Notes under the pieces: model-generated
What the model saw: only the letters and a program-made list of their open reading frames with translations
Told to the model about the DNA's origin: nothing
Database searches by the model: none
Shown here: piece by piece, positions 1 through 12,386 of the stretch
Layout of the letters: each line of letters opens with the position of its first letter
Position numbering within the stretch: position 1 is the first letter of the stretch
Made by a program: the position numbers and the translations under genes
NCBI GenBank assembly: GCA_019828595.1
Contig: JAHQRK010000001.1
Coordinates: 2,418,001 to 2,482,000 of the forward strand
Direction: 5' to 3'
DNA: 64,000 bases
Source: Aphanomyces cochlioides
Lineage: Eukaryota > Oomycota > Saprolegniomycetes > Saprolegniales > Verrucalvaceae

Positions 1-1106
1 CGAGCCAAATGAATACCATCAGAACAATTCCGAGCGCACTACTAATATCTAATTCGATGCAAGTATTTGGATTCCTGCTTTTCGGAATGCACCATAGTGT
101 TGTCGGCAAAAACGGAATACTAGTATATTTCAGTGGAATCAAGAGGAAAACACAAATCTGTGTAAATTGATGAATTACAAACGAAAATCAATGAAAACGG
201 ACGAAATTTTTTGTGTGCAATTTGGTCCAGTTAGCTGACAACTTCAAATTAGTCCTATCGACTTTGAATAAAAATTGTGCTCCTCATTTATATATTATAT
301 GTGCTGAGAAGAAGAAAATGAACATCACAAACGACTATTTCAAATGTGTCGAACTAATTTGTCAAAATATCTCAATATTTTTATAAAAGAGTATTATAAA
401 ATTCACGCTTCTCACTCACACAACATATGCTACAAAGAAATTACGAATTAAAATTAGTCGTATTTTTAAATTTACAAAGATCAAGTCAAATCGGGACAGA
501 CAATAAATTTCAAAATAATTTGTGGTTTTTCAAATTAAACGACTAATTCATATTAGTTCTCTTAAAAATTCAAAATATTTCGACAGGTTTATTGTCGTAA
601 TTTCGTTCATTTTAATAAACAGAAGCAATCTTTGTAAACGAAGTATTGTAATAGAGAAAGATATAATATTTACGATTGGCATTTCTATATATTTTGTCAT
701 AAGATATGCCGCATATGAGCGAGATTACAAGAGACATACCGAAACCCATCCAAAATCTTCACCCTAACGCAGTGGAGACTGCGAACAACCGGAAAATCTT
801 GGGAAATTGTGAAGATAACGAGCACGTCTCTGTTCACTCTGTCCTTGGAAAAACCATGCTTTCATGGACTGTGCAATTGGGTCGATTCCAAAGCATGCGT
901 CAAACACTGCAAGTTCCCCTGGAACATACTGGCGGGGGGAGTTTTCGTCGACCATGTTGCGCCCATGAGTTGCGTTGACAATGTGGACGACAGGGGCAAA
1001 ATTGACTTGTTTTGAACTTGTGTTATCCGGATTATCCGGAAATGGCAAGCTAGCAGCATCAGAGGTTGAGCTCCGCTTGATACACGTAGCGATCTCTGTG
1101 GTGAAT
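1..1106. other. AT-rich intergenic region without a recognisable gene
   Basis: The first 700 bases are strongly AT-rich and carry only short chance reading frames with no protein character. From about 700 the composition becomes mixed, and this part probably holds the promoter and 5' leader of the vigilin gene that starts at 1107. Several short copies of AATTAGTCG or its reverse complement are scattered at about 245, 350, 450 and 538. I see no RNA gene or transposon. Confidence 0.6.
1023..1040. promoter_or_regulatory. Tandem TTATCCGG elements upstream of the vigilin gene
   Basis: Two head-to-tail copies of TTATCCGGA lie 67-84 bases before the vigilin start codon. The core ATCCGGAT is a palindrome. 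Similar clusters precede NAC alpha, the PPR gene and Noc1 in this window, which suggests a shared promoter element. The binding factor is unknown. Confidence 0.45.
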
Positions 1107-4100
1107 ATGCCGTCGAAGTCCAAGAAAAACAAGACCCCTGCTGCTGCTCCGGCTGGTGGCACTGCCCCACCTGCTGCCGCTGCACCTGTACCTCCACCAG
1201 CTCCACCAGCTCCCAAAGAAGAAACCCCAACGGCATCTGAAATGGCCCTACGCTTGGAGGTTTTGGCTGGGGGCAAGGAAAAGATGTCGAACGACATCAA
1301 AACTGTAGAAGAAGAGCTAAGCCGATTGCTTAAAACCCCCAAGAAACGCGTGCAAGGCAAATCAGACGATCTTGATGCGGAAATGAAAAAGCTCGAGTTC
1401 CGTCGAAACACACAGACGATGACGCTCAACGATGAGAAGAAGCTCCTTCGAGAAATTGATAACATTAAAACGCAAAAGGCGGAGCTCATCGAATATGAAG
1501 CTTTTAACGAGCGCGTACAAGTCTTGAAGGACAGGAAGAAAAGCTTGTTGGACACCCTCAAGTTGGCCGAGAGCCAAGAAAAAGAAATGCTTGTGACCTT
1601 ACGCAAGCTCAAGTTGGCCGAAGCTCTTAACACTTCGATTACTTCCTTGGAAACGATCTCGATTGAAGTTCCAAAAGACAAAATGGGGCTTGTGGTCGGA
1701 AAAGGATTTGCTAAGCTCCGCCAATTTGAGGAAACGTATCAAGTATTGTTGGATGTTGAATCAGGTATGAATTCCACGTTATCTTCTTCATGTAACACTC
1801 TGCTCTCATAGGCTCTCAAATAGTCAAGTGCACCAGTACTCACGAGAAGAATACTGTCTTCGCCTCGGTGCTCGACAATATTGCATCAGCGAGTGTTCAC
1901 TCAGTTGCTGTGCGCCCCGATACCTTGAAATTGCTCATGATCCAAAAAGGCAAACATTTTAAAGCCTTGGAAGCCGAGTGTTTCGTTAAAATTGATGTGA
2001 ATCGCGCAGAGAACTTGATTTCATTCAATTCGACTGCTGATCGTGTGCCTGTCGTGGAACGGGCCATCAAAGTGCTTACTGCCTCAAATGTGACGTTGGA
2101 TGTTCCCCAAGACGTCTTGCCGAAATTGATTGGCAAAAAGGGAGAAGTGATCTCAAAAATCATGGAAGACTCAGGCGCACTCCTAGATATTGATCGTGTC
2201 GTCAACACTTTGCGAATCATCGGGCCCAAGGAGAGTGTTCAAGCTGCAAAAATTGCAGTGGAAAACTTGATTCACGAGCAAGGTGTCTTGACTGTTGACG
2301 TTCTTGCGACAGATGCCACATATTTTGGAAACTGGGATGCCAACAAATTTCCTGTGTTCGTGGAATATCTGATGGCAGATAAAGCTGCTCGCCTACGCGA
2401 ATTGCGCAAAGAAGCCCTGGATTGTCGTTTACAAGCAAACAAGGTATGTTCACTGTCAAAAATTGATTTGGGCTGAAAATACATATTTTAGAGCAAACAA
2501 TTGTTTGAAGCTATTGGGAACCGCAGCCAATTAGAAGCTCTCAAGGAGGCTATTAAAACTGCCGTCGCAGCTTTTCAAGCGAGCATTGTTACGATTGACG
2601 TCGATTCGAATTGCCTCAGTTTAATTATCGGCAAGAAAGGGGCTAAAATCAAATCCATTGAACAAGAGAGTGGAGGGGCACGCGTTGATATCACAGGCAA
2701 CACTGTGAGTATTTTAGGCACAAAGGAGCAAGTACGAACTTCAATATGATTTTCTTATAGCACTCGAATAGATGGCTGCTGCACTGGCCTTGGTCGAAGA
2801 CATTGTTGCCAACAATCAACGCGTGGTTGTCCAAGCTTCGTCCCATCTTGTTCCACTACTTGTGGCCAACAAACGTGCAAAGTTAGTCGAACTGGAAACT
2901 GAGACTAAAACCACAATTACATTGCCGCCTCCAGGACAATCAAAAAAATCCAAACAGCAATCAAATATTTCCATCACAATTACCGGCACGACGGTACGTT
3001 TAAAATGATTCACTCCAAGTTACTGTCTAATAGGGGGCCATCGAAAAGGCCGCTCGTTTAATTGAAGAATTGAACCAAGCTCATCAAGTCGTGTATATTC
3101 CCCTCGACAAGGACGAAGTCACGGTTGTAATTGGAAAGAAAGGTGAAACGATCCACAAACTAGAGGTCGATACAGGCTGCAAACTACATGTTCTGGATGC
3201 TGAAGATGCTACTACTCGCGAGCTTGAGCTCGTCGGTAACGAAGAACAAGTTGCGAATGCCACAGCCGCGATTGATGCATTGCTCAACACGTCTCATCGT
3301 CAAGTCTTGACATTTGACGATATTGCCATGGGTGTTCTCATTGGCCGTAAAGGCGAACAAATCAAAAAGCTGCGTGAAGCATGCCCAGGCGTCACACTTG
3401 ACGCGTTTCCCCATGGCCAAGTGCGAGTTAAAGCAACTTCGAAGGAATTGGTGGACAACTGTGTAAGCGTAGTGATGGACTTACTTCAAACCTCCTCCGT
3501 ACAAGAAACAGTGAAGTTGCCGGAGGACAGCAGGCAAACGTTTGATTCATTCTACAAAGATGCGTCTATTGCCCTCTACATTTCTGAACTAGAAGCTGAA
3601 GGAGGAGTGAAAGCCGCAGTTCTCGAAGAGGGCAAACAAGTCAAGGTTGGTGTTTCTTCTCAATTTACCATATACTCAGCGTTTAGATTCGAGGTTCTCC
3701 GTTGGGAGTCGGAAAATTGAAGCGATTCTTTGAAATGCTTACAGAACAGCATGTCTCAATCACGATTCCTTTGGCTTCGTCTTCCCATGTGGCGTCCTTG
3801 CGAGGTTCTTCTGATGACACCTTGCATGAAAATGTTCAGCAAGTCATGAAGCAAACAACAACCGTGATTCGATTCAAAAACGACAAGAAGAGTTATTCTG
3901 GAGTTGTCTTGTCTGTAGAAGGCCCTTCCATGAAGAAGGTTTTGGAAGCCAAGCAGAGGGTGGAAGTTGTTCTCCAGTTTTTCTTCCCCAAGCACTTCAA
4001 ACTTCTCCAAAACGTTCCTCAAACCTCAGTGGCAAAAATCTTTCAAACTCTGCCACTATTATCTAAGTTCAATGTACGACTAAATAGTCAACAACTCTAG

Positions 4101-5364
4101 ACTCATTGTTTTCCCCAGGTTTCTCTGACACTGGGATCGAAGGACACTATTAAGATTTTCACCGACTCTGAGACTAACACTGAAGCAGCTCATAAGGCTC
4201 TGCAAGATACCTTGACAGCTCATTTGAGTGAGTACAAGGACATATCTGTGCCAGCTTATATCGTGCCTGCCTTGGTTGGCAAGAATGGAGAATCTATCAA
4301 ACGTTTGACGTCTCAAAGTGGCGCAACGTTGACCCTTGCCACTGGTGATGGTGAAGACTCGACTGCTCCTCGTACATTGACCATTCACTCCAAAGTTGCT
4401 GCCAACATCAAGTCTGCGGTATGAAAAGTATTAGTCTGCCTTCTCATTATAGTGTTTCAATAGGAACAATTAGTTCAAACTTTGATTGAAACCTATGACA
4501 GTGAGTGCGTGTCTGTAAACGTGCCCTTGGACTTGCTTGATATGGTCCTTGCATTGAAGCGAAGAGGGCCATCCGATGTCTCCTATACAGTTGAGAAAAA
4601 GACATCTTCTGACGCAGCCGTCAAGGTAATTAAGATGTTCCGAAATTATTATAATTTGCGTGAGTAGATCCATGCCGCGGACATTGTCGAGAGAGCTAAT
4701 GCTTTAGAACGAATTGAAGAGATTGTTGCCAACTCCACAGTGGTCAAAATTATTTTACCCACAGCCGACATTGTCGGAGCATTGATCGGAAAGAGTGGGG
4801 CGAATATAAAGAAACTGCAATCTGAATTCCCAGGTGAGTCTAGAGTCCTACTACTTCAGTCCTTAATATGATGATGCAGGATTGCAAGTTGATATTCGTA
4901 AAGACGATGATGACCGCGGGTTCGTGTCATTGAAGGGTGACCGTAAGGCAGTGGAATCAGCGAAAGCTTGGATGGAGGAGAAGATTGCACAGGCAGTCAT
5001 TCAACACCATGACTTTCAAAAACGACAGGAAACAAAAGCTGCGCAACAAGCCCAAGAAAAAGCCCGCGCAGAGAGAGAGCAGGCAGCTGCGGAAGCTTCA
5101 GCAGCAGCTCCAGAAGAAGAAACGAAGCCCAAGGCCAAGTCTGGAGTATTCGTGCCTGTCGGAGGTGAAGTCAAGTTGAATAAAAATCAACGCCGCCGCG
5201 AGCGAAAGCGAGCCGAAAAACAGGATGGTGTGCTTTCGATGCTGGTTGGAGACAACGCTCAGCGTGGGGCTGCTCCCAACCAATACAGCACCGCCGCTGC
5301 AGCTCCAGCCACTGGCTCGAACGGCTACTACCATTCGTCTGATGGCTACTCCTTGCGCTTGTAA
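1107..5364 (+). CDS. Vigilin/Scp160-type multi-KH RNA-binding protein with Bfr1-like coiled coil
   Basis: This is a probable cytoplasmic, polysome-associated RNA-binding protein. The ATG at 1107 opens a short basic segment, a Pro/Ala-rich linker, and then about 130 residues of charged coiled coil. That coil contains TMTLNDEKKLLREI, which resembles the yeast Bfr1 core. A long series of KH repeats follows, read across short introns (for example near 1760-1810, 2440-2490, 2730-2770 and 2995-3033). Intact KH loops are GKKG (three times), GRKG, GKNG, GKSG and GKGF. Between them lie degenerate KH units without the GxxG loop, giving up to about 14 units, as in vigilins. The C-terminus has an Ala/Gln/Glu-rich helix, a basic patch (NQRRRERKRAEK) and a Gly/Ser/Tyr tail. 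The vigilin identity is well supported. The Bfr1 comparison is from memory. The stop codon lies 81 bases from the convergent FPGS gene. Confidence 0.88.
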
Positions 5365-5445
5365 AAAGAGATGGTCAGAAATTGATTTTGTAATGAACCT
5401 ATCCACTTCATTTTTCTAGTAAACTAGCGCTATCTGTACTTTGCT

Positions 5446-7100
5446 CTATTTTTCTTCTAGTTGCTGCTCTCTATCACTAGCAGTCTTCAGTCCTGTCCCA
5501 GAAATACGTCTAACGGCGTCGCTATCAACAGGTTCGTCGAAGCCTAAAGCCTGACGTGCTTCCGACATGATAAACACACTTCCACAGACAACCACAACTT
5601 CTCGTGAGGACGCTGCAGCTAGACCGAAAGTCAGTATTAACCAGATTTGGTTCGTGTACCTCTCACAGCAGCTTCAACGCCAGAACCGACGCTAGTGGAG
5701 TTTGCTCCATCTACGATTGGGTGGAAGGAAACATTGTCAATAGACTTCTGTGTGCAGTCTCGTTAAAGAAGATAGACCAACGATCGACTTACTCCTCCCA
5801 AGGAATGGCGGATTTCGACCATAGATGCACAACGAGGATGATAGCCTTGGACAAAATGAACGTGGTTTGTGCGAGTCTTCGTGAACAAATCTATCACGTG
5901 GCCAATGTCCTTGTCAGCTGAAAACCCACAAACAATGCGGAAAGTCTTGTCAGGAAACCTCCCCTACGGATATTCCACTTGAAACATGATGAACAAGCGC
6001 TTAGTACCTCCAGGAGTTTCAACAGCCGCTCAAAAGCTGGCAAGTTATGAGCGACATCGAGAACGACAACAACATCTCGGTTGTTGCGCCGCACGTGCAC
6101 CTCTTCAAAGCGGCAACTTGGTCGAGATAGCAATGCCTTTCGAACGGATTCGTTCTGTAAGTCAATGTGCACCTAACAAAAGGTCAATGCCAGTACGTTC
6201 TCTCGTCTTCGTACCTTGCTTTTCGCGGAGGAGTTCAATATTGTGGCTGCCAACGTCGCGACATCGGTATTCTCGAAATTGTAATCGTCGTTATAAGCTG
6301 GATGTGGTGGCAACGAGGTCAAAGGAGAACCAACCAGGCGCGCGTGCTAGCTGACTGTCAATATACACCATTTATAAGACACAAAACAAACCTCTTCCAT
6401 GACTTCTTGTTGGCAATTGGGGCCAATTACAACGGGGATGTTAGGCTTCATGATGCCAGCTTTTTCACGTGCAATTTCTGGCAACGTTGATCCCAGGATA
6501 CGTGTGTGATCCAAGCTACTCACCGGTCATTGATTGTGTTTTATCATGCGTAATGTATCATACCCGATCGATGTGATAACAGAGAGAACGGGGAGGACAA
6601 TATTTGTAGCATCAAGACGTCCACCAAGGCCTGTTTCCAAGACAACGCAGTCAACATTTTCTTCTGCAAAGTGCTGCAAAGCCAATATTGTAGTCAGTTC
6701 AAAGAAAGTCGCTGGAATCTTGAGCTCGGCGCTCTTTTCAAAAATTGTTGGCAGGAGAGCTTCGACTTGAGTTTCAGAGATGAGCTCCCTGTTCACTTGA
6801 ATCCGCTCTCGAAAGCATGCCACATGAGGTGAGACAAATAAGCCTGTCTTGAAGCCTGAAGCTTGCAGAGCCTTCGCGAGTTTCCATGATACAGAGCCTT
6901 TGCCATTTGTTCCAGCAATGTGGATAGTGTCAAATCGCTACTCAAAGTGAAAGATGACATGGTTGACGCAGCATGTGTACCTTTGACGGCTCTCCAAATG
7001 CTTGGTGCAATGCCTCTGCATTACGCAATCCCATCTTGACTGTCTGTGGGAATTGATTCACGCGCAAGAGTCGCTGGATTAGGCCATCGTACAAGGTCAT
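5446..7100 (-). CDS. Folylpolyglutamate synthase / dihydrofolate synthase (FolC family)
   Basis: This enzyme ligates glutamate to folates (and in many lineages to dihydropteroate) using ATP, which retains folate cofactors in the cell. The ATG at 7100 begins MTLYDGLIQRLL. The next exon carries the P-loop HIAGTNGKGSVSWKLAKAL (6850-6935). Further on come SPHVACFRERIQVN and the Mur-ligase block LETGLGGRLDATN (around 6610-6660). The final exon has VVCGSVFIMSEARQALG, typical of the FolC C-terminus, and stops at 5446-5448. Several short introns interrupt it. It is the compact FolC type with no visible organelle presequence. Its start faces the gene at 7248 across 147 bases containing CCAAT-like sites. 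The family is secure; whether it is mono- or bifunctional cannot be judged. Confidence 0.9.
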
Positions 7101-7247
7101 CGTCCGACCAACTCTGTGAATGGCCAATCAAGATTTCAATTCATCAATCTAGAAATTTCTGATTGGTTAAAATAAAGATACAATTCTTGAAGCGCGACGC
7201 TTCAACCCTTTTGGAGCCCGGAGACAGACTGACAGACCCATGTCACA

Positions 7248-10200
7248 ATGCTGCCTCATTCGCTTCTCCCTTTGACGAAAAGTCCCCAGAAAGCCAAACT
7301 CCCTACTCAAAGAGAGCCTAGCCTCACCACATTATCTCCACGGAAGGCCAAACAGAAGCTTAAATCCAATGAGATCCGAGGAAATGAATTCACATGGACA
7401 GATCATGTCAATATCTTGCCAGGCAATTTCGCTGAATCCCAATCAAATGGCACTGGAACAATACAGGACATTTTGCTATTTGACCAGAAACTACGAGATG
7501 CTACTCCACAGCCTCGCGAGCATCATACCAAAGTTAACATCCATGATTGGAATCTGGATCCACAGGCAGATGGATCGCTCAATATCCTTACGTCAAACAA
7601 ACGCGCATTTGAAGTCCTGACGAGCGACAGAGGTCAGCGCGTCATAGCGTCTCTTGTTAAGCAATGGGAAGCCGATAAGTACTCGGACAATGTAAATTAG
7701 CTAAAATGAAATGCTGTGAATGATTTACTGCCTAGGGTCGCAGTTTGTGGGCTGTCGTCGAGACGTTCTTCACAAAGCTGCCATATGTATTTGTTAAGGA
7801 AGACGAAATGAATTCAAAAGCATTGCTGCGATACGTCTCCGCTCTCGCCACACTCAAAGATGTGATTGTTCAAGCTCTATTCTGCACCAACCCTTCAGCT
7901 GCCATGGCAATCAGCGCCACGTTGATGCCAACTCATAATGAAAAAATACCATTGTACTGGTATTGCCACCAGCTTGAACGAGAAATTCAAATGCTTAAAA
8001 ACAGTACTTCCGACCAGTCGTGGGAAATGGTACAACAAAGCTTTTTCCTCGAGTAATTTGCGACAGGTGCATTCTTCCGACATTGGACTTCTACAACAAG
8101 CGACAGCCCAAGCTCTATTGACCTTTTGGAAACTCCCTAAGCGTGAACGCATTGCATTTTTAGCTCAAGTGTTCAGCAATGTGACTGAGATTGAAGCTGA
8201 CTTAGTGCGCGTTCTCCTCGAGAACAACACATTTATACTTCAGCAAGTACTCGAAGAATTGGGCTACCAAGAAAAAGTCGCGATTAACAAACCCAAGATG
8301 TCGACGGTTGGAGCTGTCGTTGCGATGTCACTGCAAGTCAGTAACCAAGCACGGCAGTTAAATAAATGGCGGAACCGCGCCAAGGGCGAATCCTTGGAAC
8401 CCATTCAAGTTCGGCACAAAGGGATTCAAGTCAACAGTACAATCGAAGGCGAAGATGTACTAGGTGCACTCGAACCATTAAATGTACAGCTGCCGAATCG
8501 AATTCGTCGATCTGTGATTCCTGGCGACAAAGGTTTCCAATTGGTACTTATGCAGGATTACCAACCGTTCACGAGAAGAGACCAAGCACATTTGCTCGCT
8601 AAAGACATGTGGACCGTATCAATCCACACGGAATCTTTGATTCACCACTTGAGTCTCTTTATTGAAAGCAGTAGAGAGATCAAGTCAGTTCCATCGGATG
8701 TCATCACGCTCGCCACATTGCTTCTAGAATGGTTTGCTTTTCGACGTAAAATAGGAGTTTCATTTGAGATAGGCTGCATTTCGAAAGAGCCAAAGCAAAC
8801 TCAAATGCTAAAGACCTGACACTCGCAGTGTTTGATAATGCACATTTTAAGCAGTGCGTTGTGGCTCTGATGGACTTGCTAAAGGGTCAACCAGAAAGCC
8901 ATGTCCCTGATAACATTAAGTGGCTTGCAGCATCACTTCAAGAATTTGTTTTGCGCTTGCAAAATCAACTACCCAACTCAGATTCGACGAGTGTTCCACG
9001 GTGCGTACTTTAGAAGTTGAAACGGTATTGACAAATCAATCAGAGCCGAAGCCTCTACTGCAACGCCAGCAGACTTGCGAGTACTACTTAAACACGGCTT
9101 CCCTTCGGAAATCGTGAACCAAATATTGAGTATCTCAAACGAAAAACAAATAAAAGAGCGTGAGAGCAAAATCATCATTTTGATTGAGCAGCTTCAGCAA
9201 TATATGGTGGATAAATTCCACAGGACATTTGCCAAACAGGCTAACACACCCGTCGGCTTCGGGGAAGTTCCATCAATGCAGCAACAACCCAGTACGACGA
9301 CACCCGTTTTGAAGACTCTCTTGGATCAAATGAAATGTCTGCTCATTGATGGTTCCGATGGACAGCTTGACGAAGAGCAGGCTGCATCCCTCATGTTGGA
9401 ATTTCTTGGTTCTTTTGAGCAACGAAAGAACGAGAAGGATTCAGGTGGAGACCTTGTCAAGATGCTTACTATCGAATCACTCGGCAACTTGTTCGAAAAG
9501 AAAGTTGAGCAGCATTTGCACTTTGGACCGTTGGATAAAACTACACGATCCCACATTGCAAAGCTCCAGAATTTCATCAACAAGTTGTTGCCAGAGAATG
9601 TATCATGTATAAATTTGACAAAACCAACTCTCAATGTGACGCTGAAGCCAAATTTAATTGCTGAGTTGTGTACATTGGTTGATGAGGCATTGGCGAAAAA
9701 GGATGTCTTCGGCGAAAAAATTGCTGTCACTTTGGAAACGTTGAAGGTATCATGCAATTACGATCGATATTGACGCATCTTTCATTGTCCGTAGGCCATT
9801 TTTCAGAAGACGCAAGAGAAAACAAACGGAAAATCACTTGAAAAGACTATGCAATCAATGATTGAAGCACTTTCTACATTGGGAGACGAGAATTTGCCTG
9901 ATTTTATCTCGAGCTTTGACGATATGATAACAAGCCTGAGAGTGCTCTTGAGGTCATGTGAAGATCAATCAAAGTTTCGATCTGCAAAGACTCATTCAGA
10001 CTCGGTATCTTCATCCGACGACCTTGTTAGTGTTGACGCATTGGTCGGCAATCATCATGCCAATTCAATTCCTCTCTCTATCATCAAGTTGTCGAAGGAT
10101 TTGAGAATAGCGAGTGATGCAGCACAGATTGTATCTCAAGCCAAGCGTTCAATTTCCCCGACAAGAAAACGGAGTTTGAACACGGATGCACAAGTTCTGG

Positions 10201-12318
10201 ATCCCCACGACGAAAGTCAGCCAAGAGGACGAAAGGGAGCGGGTTTCAACCTGTTCAATTTATTGTTAGACAACAGTAGACAAAAAAAGCAGAACGTTCT
10301 CGGAATCTCGGCAAATGAGCTCTCGGAAATGTTTATTGATAATAAAACTGTGTTAAATATGGCTACGGTTCAAAAAATCATCTACCAGGTATGTTGCACT
10401 GAGCATATCAATACAAATGTGACGATGGATAGATATATCGCGAACGATACGAATGCAATCTGACTGAGCAAGACAACCCCAATACAACTGCATTCATAGA
10501 CTTCGTCTATGATTGGTATTTGCGGAAGTAAGCCACCTCTCCTTGCTCATTATGTACAACAATTCTTAGGTATGGACTGCGTAAGCTAGCAATGCAGCAT
10601 TTATCGAAATTACTGTTATCATTGAAAAAGCAGAAAAAGAAGAGCAAAAAGGCACTCTTGTACGACAAGAAGATTTTTCACGATTGATCGTGTTTTTAGA
10701 TTTTGCAGATTTCTTGGCCTTTTTCCGCCACTTTTTGACTATAGTGCTCTAAATTTTGCACTGGTACATGTTTATATGTTGCAGTTATCTTGACATGCTG
10801 ACAGGGGCTGCTAAATGTTTGGACAAACGGTACCTTTACTGTATCCGCTGCTGTGACTCGTGTCTCGCTATCTGCCATGAATCAAATTTTGGAAGACGGG
10901 TTATTTCGGTATAACAAATCTATTTGACATTGTAAATAGATACGACCGGAGATTTGGTCCGTTTTGCTCCACCGTCTTAGTAAAAGAGCGCTTGACAAGA
11001 AATGCTTGTGTCAGTGATCCAACATCCATCGAGCAAGATGTGGCGTTAGAGATTGCTCTTGACGAGTTTGTGAAGATGAAAGTCAACGTTGAATCGGTTT
11101 AGCCCCCCTAACTGTTGAGTTTCTGATTTTGAGTTTAGATGCTTGAAGACATCTACAAAGCTGGAGATGTCAACGAAGACGATGCTATGGGTTTTGATGA
11201 GTTTGCAACAGTGGTGCGAAACCTTGCACCTTGTGTATCAGATCGAGAGGTAGCTACTCTGAACACGACAATATTTCATCTATCCACTATAGATTGTAAA
11301 GATGTTCAAGGAAGCTTTATTGGACTCATCGTTCGAAACAATTACGAAGAATCGATTTGTCAACGTAATTATTGACCAAGGCGTGCTCTCAAGTCGTGTG
11401 AATAAGTTTAAGGCCCCTACCGGTGCTAATTCCGCTACATTTCCGGTATTGAAGTGCTTTGTACTTGATTCATGTATCTGTCAGGAGTACGAGAAAGAAC
11501 AGTTTGAATTGCTGGAAGAAACATGGCGAGTATGTTTGAGAAAGCTTTGTGTTTCGTGAATAATATGTGCAACAGGCGCATGAAGCTGAGATTATAAAGA
11601 CCATTGAACAAATACCCCACAAGGAAACATCTTCTTCACTCCTTTTGAGGGTTAGAATTCTCAATATGGTTGAGATTTATGTTTGGCTATCTATTTGACG
11701 ATGGGGTAGATCATTTCAAAGCGGATTGACTCCGAAACAGCTTGGTTATCACATCGAATGATAAATCGTGACGTGGAAAGATTCAAAGATCTAAATGAGT
11801 CTGACATCAGCGAAATCAAAAAGAAAGAGGCTTTCTTTAAAGAAGCAGTGGCGCGAATTACGACGTCCAAGTTTGGTCTATTTGGCGACAATTCAAAACG
11901 ACCCCAGGGAACGACAGCAATTTCACAAACTTCCCCTCCGCCAATCAATTCTGGTGTTGTTCAATACATTGAACAATTAGGCGAACACGACGAGGACGAA
12001 GTGGATACCGATGAGGCAAACGAAACAGACATTGCGAGAATAGAGGACTCGCTTCGTTCAGAAATGTTGAATCTTGCGGATGCAAAATGTGACACTCCAA
12101 TTGAAACTCAGCTGAATCTCTTTGACAACGCGGTGAAAAAAGTCCGACGACTGTCCATGTCGAGAGCTTCCAAGGCAATCACGAAATTAACCAGTGCAAT
12201 GAAAAAAATGGGCCGGAATTCAGGGACCTTGTTGGCGCCAGCCCCTGCACCTACACAGAAGCCAGAGCATTCAGACACAGCAGACGACGGCGACGAAGAT
12301 GACGATGTGTTATTTTAA
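7248..12318 (+). CDS. Large acidic protein with an EF-hand-like loop, function unknown
   Basis: I do not recognise this gene. It starts at ATG 7248 with a basic Ser/Pro-rich N-terminus (LLPLTKSPQKAKLPT) and runs through many short introns. Most of it is helical and Leu/Gln/Lys-rich, with long exons at 7938-8819 and 9075-9773. Near 11139-11230 is a sequence with the spacing of an EF-hand calcium loop (DVNEDDAMGFDEF: acidic residues at positions 1, 3, 5 and 12), followed by a second degenerate helical unit. The C-terminus has a basic helical stretch (SMSRASKAITKLTSAMKKM), a Pro-rich linker and a very acidic end (DGDEDDDVLF). Sec3 starts 68 bases downstream on the same strand. It could be two genes, because I could not verify every splice between 10460 and 11139. 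Confidence 0.6.
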
Positions 12319-12386
12319 GGCCAATTTGAAAATAACACTATTAATTGTTTTACCATTCATTTAAGTAAACCTTTTATTAGTGTTGA

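Noticed and set aside
764..1681. Minus-strand frame of 305 codons opposite the vigilin 5' end
   Set aside because: Its Ser/Gly/Ala-rich content is the complement of the Pro/Ala and Lys/Glu codons of vigilin. The plus strand carries the recognisable protein.
5604..6490. Plus-strand frames across 5604-6490
   Set aside because: They lie opposite the exons and introns of the folylpolyglutamate synthase gene, whose motifs are read on the minus strand.
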